Assembly: GCF_030272615.1 (NCBI RefSeq)
Contig: NC_081405.1
Span: forward strand, 611,749,065 to 611,813,064
DNA: 64,000 nucleotides
From: Cryptomeria japonica
Lineage: Eukaryota; Streptophyta; Pinopsida; Cupressales; Cupressaceae
Direction: 5' to 3'
Both the position numbers and the translations under genes were made by a program. The notes beneath the pieces were generated by a model. That model was given only the letters and a program-made list of their open reading frames with translations. It did no database searches and was not told where the DNA came from. The stretch's first letter is position 1. Every line of letters begins with the position of its first letter. Below are positions 10,991 through 21,932 of this stretch, piece by piece.

Positions 10991-12421
10991 GTAATTGATG
11001 CAGGAGCATCCTTGGTTCTTGGCAATCTTGCATCAACCAAAAACCATTTCCTTTCAGTTTGTTTCCTATTTTGTTTGGTTTTCCAATTTGAACATTTCTT
11101 TATGTGTTTTTCTATATTTTCTCATCGGACCTTGTGGAGCTGGATTTTGTTCATGGACATATTCATCTACCTTATCTTAGGTCCACGGGTCATTTGGATC
11201 TTTTTCTGGCAAGTTATCACTTCCGGAATGTGGGATAGTTTTCTGGCCTGTGTACCAGAGCCGCTTGGACCTATTTGCTAAGTGGAGAATCTTATAGATC
11301 ATATTTCATAGCTTGCAGAGCCTAATTTCGTTTCCTCCGATGTTCCTTGGATCGTGGCTGACCTTCCCCTGGGTCCGCATGTTATTCTATGTTGTTTTCA
11401 GAGGAATCCTTTTGGTGGAAGCCGACCTAGTTGTTCTTCACGTTACTTCTTCTTTATCGACATTTTTTTTCATCTTGAGCCAACATGGATCACTATAGAG
11501 CCTTGAATATAATATAAATCAATGTAATTTAGCATATGGCAATCATTTCTTAGCATATAGAATATTTATCATAAGGTTAGAAGATCCAGAGTTGGCTCAC
11601 ATTCTTTCTTGAGCCTGGATACTGTATTTGAGAATCTTTGTAATCAGGCATGTAAGCCGAATTTGAAAGTCTAAATGTTGCCAACCAATTTGTATTTAAA
11701 TTCCATGATATAATATAAGTCCGATTCTCCATCGCCTCCATCACATTGTGTTGCTTCTATTGTGTTCACTCTTGTTGCACAGTCCAGACTGTTCTCCTTG
11801 AGGACTCTCTTACCGTGAGTGCTTCAGTAATTAAATTAATATTGATTACAATATCATGATATAATAATAATTTAATATTAATTATAATATCATAATATAA
11901 TAATTTTTAAGTGGAATAATGAACAAATATGGTATCTTTCGGTGTACTTTACCTATATTTTTCTAAAAATAGGTATACTAGTTTATTACATTCACATAAT
12001 GGATTAAAGAATGCTTATTAATAAAAATCCATGTGATTAAAACATGTGCTAATAAAAATTAAAGGCATTTAATTTGACACCCTTATGAGTGTGATGAAAT
12101 TAAATTAATAGAAAATGCCTTACAAAAACTAATTTTGTTGAACTTCAAAATTATACTATCTAATTTAATTGGAATATGCATAGAGATATTATCTTTAATT
12201 TATGTTTAAATATCTACGTTTCATGGATTTCTTCAATAATTTCTATAAAGGAAATCACTTTCTGTAAAATAAAATAAAAAATCATTGAGTACACATTAGG
12301 TAGTTATTCATTATACTATTCAATTAATAGAAATTGCTTTAAAAACATATTATTCACTTAATGGATTGAAAAATGTTTGTTAATAAAAACTCTCATCATT
12401 AAAATTGACACCCATCTACAA
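10426..12421. repeat. Four dispersed copies of an approximately 85-bp repeat
   Basis: The shared pattern is ttacactcacataatggatt, then gaagaatg, ttgctaataaaaac, atgattaaaattgacaccc. Copies are near 10436-10515, 10675-10745, 11982-12105 and 12343-12418. Two copies lie on each side of the solo LTR 10996-11826. The repeats are too diverged to define ends; a miniature or SINE-like family is possible. Confidence 0.55.
10996..11826. mobile_element. Solo LTR, 831 bp
   Basis: It starts TGATGCAGGAGCATCC and ends CCGTGAGTGCTTCA. Both flanks are GTAAT (10991-10995 and 11827-11831), an exact 5-bp target duplication. Base composition is clearly less AT-rich than its surroundings. The ORFs inside (11012-11281 and 11313-11498) have no domain. 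No internal region is present. I cannot assign the superfamily. Confidence 0.8.
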
Positions 12422-13563
12422 TTACTATTGCTTTTGCCTTTATTTCTAATTTTATATAAAAACTAATAATAAAGCAAGTAGAAATATGGACATGTTTCTA
12501 TTTAGAATATTTAATTTCATATTGGTTTTGATTTGTTTCTAATTTATACTACATAAAGTGGAAATTGAATTTGATTTGTTTTTAAATTTATGATTTTAAT
12601 AATTTAGTCTTAATATTAATTATCAAACAAAAGCAATATCTATTAATTAATTATTTTTTTAATTATTATTAATTTCAAATTTTTATCTTCATTTTTTATT
12701 TTTATTTTTATTTTTTATTTTTATTTTTATTTTGCAATAAAGTTTCCATGCAGATAAAGTTCCATCATCAATGATATAAAGTTTCCATCTTCGATTAGAT
12801 AAAATTTTCTTCCTCCAAAAATTAAGATTATACAATAAATAGTATCAATACTTGTACGTCTATTTGCATTTGCAATATATGGTGAAGAAAATAAATTCAT
12901 ATAACATTTGTGGTTTTTTATCTATTTGCATTTGCAATAGATTGTGAAGAAAATAAATTAATACAGTATTTATGGTTTTTTATTAATTGGTTATTTTGTT
13001 TTGTCTCTTTGTTTTTCTATATAATGTTAGATCTTATTGAAATTTGTAATAAAGTTTTTACATATTGAAGGAATCTCAAGTTGATTTGAGGTAAGAATAT
13101 ATGTTTTGTTATTTTTTATTTATTGTATTGATTGTTTCTCTATATAATTCTCTAATTAAATTTTAAAAACATTAAAGAAAATTAAATCACAATACAGGTT
13201 AAGTCCCTAACACCTCTTATGGCTTTTAAATCAATCCTAATGATTAACATTAAGGCATTTTTTTTTGTCTTCGTTAAACTGCCCAAATATAAATTTTACC
13301 AAATTTGTGATTTACTTTTCCTTTCTATTTTTGTCAAATCTACAATTTACTTCTCCCATTGCATGTTTCATCATCTTCTATGCATTCTTTTTCTCCCCTA
13401 TTTTGCTCTTTCACTTGCAAATTTTCTTGGGAATCCTAATGATTTTAATCTTCTATTTTCTATCAATTTTTCACAATTCCCTTTCAAACGCACCTTCCCT
13501 CATTCACTTGAATATGTAAAGATATTTGTATTTACTACTTGCAAGATTTATTTAGGTTTATTT
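11832..13563. other. AT-rich intergenic DNA with short repeats
   Basis: It contains two of the 'cataatggatt' repeats, a block at 12135-12340 shared with 18045-18600, and a (attttttattttt)-type tract at 12690-12735. The hydrophobic ORFs at 13219-13566 follow from T-rich DNA and are not supported. Confidence 0.45.
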
Positions 13564-14311
13564 TGACAGGAAACTTGCAGCCAACTTTTTGACAATTTCC
13601 ACATAACCCAATTTATATCTTAACAAAATAAACTCATAGAATCCACATGCAAAGAATAGAAAACATACCCATGAAAATGTGACACAAGATATACCTTGGG
13701 AAAACCCTCAGGAGGGAAAAACCTAGCCTCCAAAAGCATCATCCACCATGTATTATCAACAATGCGTCCATTATAATACAACTATGGAAAGCTTCTGAAA
13801 ACCTAGCCATAACAAGCCATCAACAAGCACTCCATGTGACCAAGCATGTATCCACACATCCCATGCCATGCTTCCTTCACAAATGCTAACCTGGCTAACT
13901 GACCAACCCAAACAACTACCCTTGTGGTTGCTTTTATAAACACAAACTCCCAAAAAACCACCAAGTGGTATTACATCAAAACTATGTGCCCAAAACCATG
14001 TGACAATAAAATATAATATTTTTCCTACCTACCCTTGACCCACATTTAATATTGGGTACTTCATCACAATTACATTCCCCAATATTAAATAAAGACAATA
14101 TAATAATACCAATGTGTCAATACAACTCATCAAGTGGTTACAATAATATTCCAAAGGGAATATTTACATGTTGCGCATCCATCTAGGTGCTCCTATGTGC
14201 AACAATACAATATAATATTAAAATATAATTACATGTTCACGTCATAAAATAATAAAATAATACAACAATAAAACATTATTATGCAAGGTGTATAGCACCA
14301 TTTTCGCAACA
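13564..14311 (-). mobile_element. Solo LTR, 748 bp
   Basis: It starts TGACAGGAAACTTG and ends TTTTCGCAACA. Flanks are TATTT (13559-13563) and TATTT (14312-14316), an exact 5-bp target duplication. The minus strand carries gagggttttcccaaggtat, the block typical of plant copia LTR U5 regions, so the LTR is probably minus-strand. No internal region. Confidence 0.75.
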
Positions 14312-14429
14312 TATTTAGGATATCTAAACATGTAGACATTGAAGTTGAATTATATTACCCATCACTTACATGTAGGCATTCATTCAAAAAATTAATGTTT
14401 TAAATAAATTAATCTGGGTTTATTCAAAT

Positions 14430-14580
14430 GAATTATAAAATAATGTTTTTTTCATTATTTTGCAAAAGAATAAAATGTCAAACTTCTTACCAATAGAAGA
14501 ATTTTAAAATAATATTTTTTTTCATTATTTTGCAAAAGAACAGAATGCCAAACTTCTTAAATAGAAGAATCTTCATATAA
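14430..14580. repeat. Tandem duplication of about 75 bp
   Basis: The segment ttcattattttgcaaaaga, followed by a(t/c)aaaatg(t/c)caaacttctta and aatagaagaat, occurs twice in direct orientation, at about 14451-14500 and 14520-14570. Copies differ at a few positions. Function unknown. Confidence 0.6.
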
Positions 14581-15159
14581 TTTGACTCTAAAATAATTTA
14601 TAAATAAAATGTTTATTATGTTTATTTTATTTTTAATGAGTAGGATTTGTCTAAAAAAAATACTTTAAAATTGAAAATAGAAAATACAATATATAAATAA
14701 GGAATGCAAAATAGAAAATACAACACATAAATAAGGAATATTCTTTGATATGTCAACAAAGCTATAAGAAAAATATTAATATTTTTTAAAAATTTGATTT
14801 ATTTTTTAATGACTAGAGTAATTATCCAACATTCTGGTCTTATTTACACTTATCTAAAAGGATTGGATAAGTTTCTATTTTTTCATCAATAAGCTCAATA
14901 AAATTTTTATCTTTATAAATAAATTTAATAAATCTTTTAAAAATATATTTCATATCAATTTATAAGCATATTTTTAATCTACTATTAATTTAAAGTATTT
15001 TTACATCATACAATATAAATGATTTTTAGTTTTTACAAATTTTTAAAATTTTAAAAGTAAGATTATTTCAAAAAATAAATATTTTTTATTCCACCAATAT
15101 TATTAGATTTCTTATTCAATTAAATAAATAATGATATTTATATTAATAGTTGGTAATCT

Positions 15160-15245
15160 ATATTAATCTAAGCCTCAGAGTCGAACCCCAGATCAATGAG
15201 GAGCAAACCCACGGTCCAAGCCAACTTTACTATCTGTCCAAACTA
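15160..15245 (-). mobile_element. tRNA-derived SINE head or tRNA relic
   Basis: On the minus strand there is an A-box-like TAGTAAAGTTGG and, about 35 bp on, a B-box-like GGTTCGACTCT, the spacing of a pol III promoter inside a tRNA. It lies in otherwise AT-rich DNA. I could not fold a complete cloverleaf and found no target duplication, so a SINE fragment is more likely than a tRNA gene. Confidence 0.4.
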
Positions 15246-15419
15246 GATTTTAACTTTTAATTTAATATTAATTTCAATTTTTTTTACATGAAAAAATATA
15301 AATGATTTTTAGTTTTTACAAATTTAAAAAATAAGATTATCTTAAATATTTTTTTACAGAAAATTAGAAACATACTTTTATTCCATTAATAGATTTCTTA
15401 TTCAATCAAATAAATAATG

Positions 15420-16555
15420 ATATCTATTAAAATATAGGTGATAGATATTTGAATTGATTTTTTATCCATTAAATCCATTATTTCTAAAATAAGGATTAAG
15501 ATTTTGTATCGTCCATGTGGGTTGTTGCACATTGTTTGTTGCATTTCACACGCTCCATATTCAACCGAGAGTACCAGGATGTACAAGGAATAATGAGAGA
15601 TCTCTCCTCATTTCTCTGGTGAATGGTCTGTGGTATGAGTCTTCAGTCCCTTTTCGTTCATGGCTGAAACAAAATGTACAAGTGTTTGGAGACAACTTGG
15701 TGTCTTCTGCAACTTCCAAGTTTTATGGGATTAGAGTGTTCTTCAAGCACGCAGACATCGACCCTCATGGGTACGCTGGATCTTTCCCTACATCCCGTGA
15801 CATAGCCTCATCAGTGGGCTCATCGAACGGGAAGAGAATTTGAAAAAAAAAGGGTTTTCTTGAATTTTGGAATCGAATCCCTGAGCAGAGATATCTGCCA
15901 TTTTTTGTTCGAATAGTCTGAATATAGAGCTCATCTGTTTTAATTTTGACCAAGCATACAGATGACAATACAATTTTTTGTTATCGAGGAAGTGGAAGCT
16001 GACTGGTTTAGCTTGGAATTGATCTTCCTCAAGGTCTCTCTGATATCAAAAATCCTATGGTCTGTCTGTTGATAAGGGGTGTTGAAAATATGTTTCATTC
16101 AACATCATCTGATGCCAATTGTGAAGGAGCTTTTTGCAGAGTCACATAGAGGATGGGAAATGTTCGAAGTTCAGAGTGTGGGTTCCTTTCCCTCTGTGCT
16201 CAAACAGTGGGAGAGTATGGTTATGTGGGAAGAAAGGAAAGCGACTTCAAGTTGCTTTCGGGCACAAGGTGAAATTGAGTGGAAGAGTCTCCACTATATC
16301 TGCTACTCAAGGCATATGGATTTCTTTAGTTTATATACCATGAAAGCCCCTTTTTTGGTCCACATACTAACTCAGATTTCTAATCTGAGGAAAGGGTAGT
16401 TATTTTTAGTTTTATAGATTAGTATTATCTGTAATCTTGAATTGGAGGGTGAGTTGTCTCCCCCCATTTTGTCCTTCATTGTACCTATTTAATCTAAACT
16501 ATTATATAACTATTAATATATTATAGGCTTCGATTTTTCGCTTAAAAAAAATAAT
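15420..16555 (+). mobile_element. Probable 5'-truncated LINE or other retroposed segment
   Basis: A block with balanced base composition ends in ggcttcgatttttcgcttaaaaaaaa, a 3' end like those of plant LINEs, and then resumes AT-rich DNA. A possible target duplication aataatgatat is present at about 15414 and 16552. Two ORFs (15517-15843 and 16079-16399) have normal composition but no domain I recognise. A processed pseudogene is the alternative. Confidence 0.4.
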
Positions 16556-16559
16556 AATG

Positions 16560-18040
16560 ATATTAAATAAACACTATTATTTATATGTATATATTTGATT
16601 GATTATTAATTATATTTAAGTTATATAAAATACGATAAATGATATTAAATATCTTCAAATATTCAAAATAATTAAAATAAATATATATTATGTTTCTATA
16701 TCTCAAAATTATTTTTAAAATTTTTCTATATTTTAATTGTATTAAATTAATTAATATAAATATTTAATAAAAAAAATTATTGTATTAATAGACTTGCTAT
16801 TGCATTCACTTAAGCGTAATTAATTGATTTTTGCACCAATCAAAAGTAATCATTATTTTTTATTTTAGAATAAACTTGATTTTTATAAAGTTGAGATTTA
16901 TATTTATAAACTAGAAATTATTTATCTATAGATGGAAAAAATTGGTGTGATAGTTGAAAATTTATAAGAATGATGGATTTAATAGGTTTTTTTTTAGATT
17001 TCTTTATATTTAAAATAAATATTTATATTTTAAATTATTTTTTAATTTTTTATTGATAAAGTGATTTTTTATAAATATATATAAATTTTAATTATTATTA
17101 TTTTTGAAAATATAGGTAATAAAATTGTGTAGGGATTTTATTTAGACCATTCAAATAAAATAAAATAAAAATTTAAATAAAAAATTAAACTATTTCATTA
17201 CAAGCATTTCACACCAAATTTTTCTATTAAAAAAAAAAACCCTTTTATATAGTGCAGGAATTTCCTTGGGAACCCAAATTAGATGTCATCTTTCCTTAAG
17301 AATACATAAACTGGACATTTTTTGTGAAACAAAAGATCAAGGTATGTGTCTAGGAAATATCTTCAGTTTCTTTTATTTGAAAAAGAAATTTTGAAGTATA
17401 AATAAATGACAATGAAAATCAATAATTTGTGAAATATTATCTATCAAAAAATAATAATTTGTGAAATATTTGATTATAGTGTCCAAGTTATTTGAATCAT
17501 ATTTACATCTCAGTGAGAATTGGTTTGATTTTGATCTTAAATTTTTAAATAAGAATGTAGCTTTTCAAAAAAGGATTATTGTTTTTTAGGAGTATTATAT
17601 TTTTCAAATTGTTGTAGGAATATATTTTTATGACTATGGTGGCCCTTGTTTAGTACCTCACTCTTGAAGAAAAGGCCAATTAGACTTTTTATAAGTTGAA
17701 TAATAAAGGAGACAAATTTAGACATAAGTATTTGAGGGTAAAGTTTATCTCTAAGTTATTTCTTTTGAAAAATGAAATGCAAACGATTCTAAATGAACAA
17801 TAAAAATAAGATCTCTAACTCATACTGGATATTGCAATTGGTAATAATATTTACTACAATTTCCAATTTTCAGATCTATGATATTATTTTAATATAGATC
17901 CTTGACCACTTTAATCATACATTCATCTGTTATTATTTTCTTCTTCTATCATGGATAAAAATTAAAGAAAAGAAACTGTGACCAACAAATTTTAAATTAT
18001 TAAAGAGGATATAGGCTTGCTACCTTGTTTCAATGTTTGA
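16560..18040. other. Very AT-rich intergenic DNA
   Basis: No ORF, RNA gene or element boundary recognised. Confidence 0.5.
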
Positions 18041-18044
18041 TTTA

Positions 18045-18610
18045 CAGTTATTCATTGTACTATTTAATTAATAGAAATTTCCTTAAAAATAAAATTTTAA
18101 TTAACATTGTTGAACTTCAAAATTATACTATTTAATTTAATTAAGATATGCATAGAGATATTATCTTTAATTTTAGATATTTTTACAAAAACATATATTT
18201 AATTCAAATTTAAAATTTATTTATATGATTATTTTTAATAAATTTCTTTAAAGAAAACTATTTTTCTTAAAAATAAAATAATTTTTTATTGAGTACACAT
18301 TAGTTAGTTATTCATTATAACTATTCAATTAATAGAAATTGCCTGAAAAAAACTAATTTTGTTGATGACTATTTTCAATAACTTCTATAAAGGAAACCAC
18401 TTTTTCTTTAAAAAATAAAAATAAAAATCATTGAGTACACATTAGGTAGTTATTCATAATACTATTCAATTAATAGAAATTACTTTAAAAATAGATTATT
18501 AACTAATATTTTTTAACTTAAAAAATTATACTATCTAATTTGATTGGAACATGCATAAAGATATTATATTTGATTTTAGATATTCTAAAAAAACATATTT
18601 TTAAAATTCA
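18045..18610. repeat. Tandem-like copies of a roughly 135-bp AT-rich repeat
   Basis: The phrases 'gagtacacattaggtagtta', 'ttcattatactattcaatta' and 'atagaaattgc' recur at 18060, 18295 and 18430. A companion block ('gaacttcaaaattatactat', 'atgcatagagatattatc') is at 18115 and again near 18520. A further copy of both blocks lies at 12135-12340, about 6 kb away. Confidence 0.6.
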
Positions 18611-18685
18611 ATTTTAAACGTTATGTTTGAGGGCTACCTTTTAATAACTTTATAGAGGAAATTTAATTAATGTCTTACAACATTA

Positions 18686-19621
18686 GGTTAGTGTTAGGGT
18701 TAGTGTTAATGTTATAGATTAAAGTTTGAGATCAAGGTTACACTTAGCATTGAGATTAAAATAGGGTTTAGGTTCAAGGTTAATTAAGATTCAAATTAGA
18801 ATAAAGGTTGTCATTACAATTAGGGTTAGTGTTAGGGTTAAGGTTAGGTTAGGGATAGGGTTAAATAAGATTAGGTATCAATTAGAATTATAGAAGAAAT
18901 ATTTGAGTTAAGATTAGGAATAGTATGATTAGGGTTAAGGTTATATTATGAATAAAGTTTCAATAGAATTAGAGTTAATATTAGACCAAAGTTAAGGTTA
19001 AGATTAAGATTCTTGACTAGGAATATGGTTAATATTAGATTAGGGTTCAATTAAGAGAAAATATTTCAATTACAATTGAGGTTGAATCAGGGTTATGGTT
19101 AGGGTTTAGTTAGGATTATGGTTGAATTGGAGTTAGGATTAATGTTAGGCTAGGGTTTAAACAAGGTTAGCATCGAGGTTTGATTAGGGTTAGATTCAAT
19201 GTTATTAGACTAGGGTTAAAATTATGATTAAAACTTTAATTAGAGATAGGATTAGGATTAGGATTAGGGTTCAATTAGGGCGAGGTTTCAATAAAGGTTA
19301 TGGCTAAGATTAATGTTAGTGTTCAACTTGAGTTTTATCTTAATAAGTGTTGATCTTAGGGTTCATTTAAATTAGGATTAACCTTCAATTAATTTTATTA
19401 ATAGTTTAATTATGGTGAGGGTTTAATTAGTTTTAGAGTTAGGCTATAATTATATTAAGTTAGAATTTAGTTAAGGTTAAAATAGAGTTAATGCTATAGA
19501 TGAATTAGGATTAAGGTTAGAATTAAAATTAGGGTTAGCGTTTAATTAGGGTTTTAAAAGAAATATTCAAGTTAGGGTTAGATATTAATTATGATTATGG
19601 TTTGAATATTATTATGGTTAA
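18686..19621. repeat. Degenerate telomere-like array, left part
   Basis: Nearly a kilobase of variants of TTAGGGTTA (gttagggttagtgttaggg, ggttagggataggg, agggtttaggtt and others). Exact TTTAGGG plant telomere units are few, so it is an old interstitial array rather than a chromosome end. It stops exactly at the GTTAA target duplication of the gacacc element and resumes at 38842. Confidence 0.8.
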
Positions 19622-19820
19622 TTTAGACACCTAAAAATGTCTCACTGATCATGTGCTAATTATTCCTCTAATTGATCAAATAATTCTTTAATTAAGTTAA
19701 TTAAACTTATTTTTCTAATTTCATATTTCCTCATCGTCTTTCTAATTATTTTATTTCTTATTCTTTTATCATTTAATCATTTTAACCATTTTATAATGAT
19801 TAATTAAATATTTATTATTT
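19622..19820 (+). repeat. gacacc 5' LTR, first part
   Basis: It matches the start of the LTR at 37628 (gacacctaaaaatgtctca, ttaattattcctctaattga) up to aaatatttattattt, where the LINE begins. Confidence 0.9.
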
Positions 19821-21049
19821 TATTTTATTTTTATCGATAAAAGGCCAAAGCCTGATTTTTTTTAATTAATTTAAAGAAAATGATTACAAACTCCATTCAA
19901 TGTGGGCATTGGTAGGAAAGAATGGAGGAAGAAAACCTCTAGTCTTTCCCAGATCCCTTAGAGGATTAGAATCTAATGATACCCATAAACAAGAGAGAGA
20001 ACCAAATACAATAGCCCCTTGGAAAATCCCATCTGGCAGAGCTATATGACAGAGAGATATCATTCTAGAAATTTAGAAGTTCTAAAAGAGCTGCTCTAAC
20101 CTAAAAAATGATAACTGCTTTGCCCATGATAGCCTAGATGAAATCCTCAGAAGCAGGTTACAAATGATTTGCAAAAGATCTTTCGGCCAAGATCAGTGTC
20201 AGAGAGAACACTACAGAGCTTAAATAAGAGAACAATGTCAAGAAACTCCTTGAATGAGTAATGAAGCACCTAAAACCTCAAGGGGAAGGCCTTGCAAGGC
20301 TTATTGTGACCAAACTTGCATAAAAAACCACCAGACTAATCCTACAACAAGCACTTAACGAGAAGTTAGCCCTAAAAAACCACACAACTAGTGGTGCCAA
20401 ACCTTCATAATTAATCTGCAACATCCTCAAAGACTATAGGAGATGTGAAGAATAAAAGCTCATGTCATAAAATGCTAAAGACCCTGAGCCGAGTTACAAG
20501 AAGAAGCTCACATAATCACCATAGAAGCTTACAATAGTTGATAAGGATAATCACCTTACTGAATCATTCAATAACTTTTAAAAGAAAGCAAAGGCCAAGC
20601 ACTACTTAGACAAAACCATACATAAACCTCTATACATTTATATAAGACATTTTACTTATACAAACCCATCTCCAAAAATACTAACTCATATATATATATA
20701 TATATATATATATCAAAATCAATTTAAATTTAAATTTATCAACTGATTAAAAGCTTGGAACGAGTTGAAACGAGCTATCAGACATCAAGGGCTAGCAATT
20801 CATCCATGATAAGTATACTGCCAAAGTAAAAACGATAAACTTAATCATAAACATTTTAAAAATACTAAGTCCGACTTACGAAGGAACAACCCAGCTAAAG
20901 GAAAAAGTAGGAGAACTATAGTTTAGAGTAAAATATCTTCCTTAACAGTCATATGTCTAAAAAAGTATTGACTATTCTAGGTCGAAAGCAAACTATAAAC
21001 ACTTGAGAGACTTAAGGAGGCGGGAAGCTTGAAACCATGACGAGCCCCT
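19821..21049 (-). other. 3' non-coding part of the LINE
   Basis: No protein is recognisable. It contains a (TA)n run at about 20693-20714. The extreme 3' end (minus strand ggctttggccttttatcgat plus A-rich tail) resembles the tail of the SINE at 41067-41204. Confidence 0.6.
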
Positions 21050-21365
21050 CTAACCAACCCGACCTCTCCTAACCCGCTCTTGTGGAGCCTTTTCTCCAGA
21101 GCTGGCTGGAAAATTAGTAGGGGGGGAAGCAGGGGAAGGAGGAATTGCCACATCATCCAGAACCACTTTGATATTCTTAGCTTATAGATAGTTAGCAAAT
21201 CATCTGTTGCACATCGGTTTCTTAACCTGCAGAAGCCACAAAAGGAAGAAGAAATTCCTTCTCCTAATTGGGTTGTAGGCTTCATAAGCTATCGGGTCCT
21301 CTATTGATAGAATTGGGTATCTTGGTACCTGATTATTCATCTTGATGAGAATATCATAGTCATGG

Positions 21366-21796
21366 TGTTAGGGTTTCAAGCAGATCCGAAGCAAATATGA
21401 ACTAACAATTATATGTAGATTTAAATACAAAAAGATAAAGAAATAAAACAGGAAACAGATAACACAAAGATTTAATGTGGTTCACCCAGAATGGGTTACG
21501 TCCACCATACACAACCGTCCAATCTTTCTTATTATCTAGAAAAAATAGTACATCAACCTTACAATGCCTTAAGCATCCCAACTGCTTATAACATGCATTT
21601 TTAGGGCAACAAACAAAGTCGGCCTTTTTAGGGTTTTATTACAATGTCGGTTTTCATCAACGAAAAATGGCAAAAAAAAATTTCTCAGGGGCTGCCGCCC
21701 CCGAACCCTTGCCCGAGGCCCAGCCCAACCCCGAACCCCGACGAGGATACGTGTTGAGTGTACATTACTTTACTGATCAGTCACCACATTTCAACA
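21366..21796 (-). repeat. Copia 3 3' LTR (left), 431 bp
   Basis: It starts tgttagggtttcaag and ends ccacatttcaaca. It holds one copy of a GC-rich hairpin unit (caggggctgccgcccccg near 21686), against two in the other LTR, which accounts exactly for the 33-bp length difference. Confidence 0.95.
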
Positions 21797-21932
21797 ATCT
21801 CCCACTTGGAGACTGATCAGGCTCCACACCGAACAATCTCCCACTTGGAGACTGATACTACACGACACCACTGTACATGCAACATCTGCTGGATAAAACA
21901 CTAGGACTTGATTGGTATAAATTCCACAATTA

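Noticed and set aside
13219-13566. Hydrophobic 115-codon ORF
   Set aside because: T-rich DNA, two overlapping frames of equal quality, no start context and no homology I can see.
18686-19621. A true chromosome end
   Set aside because: Repeats are degenerate, mixed in unit and continue on the far side of an inserted element, so the array is interstitial.
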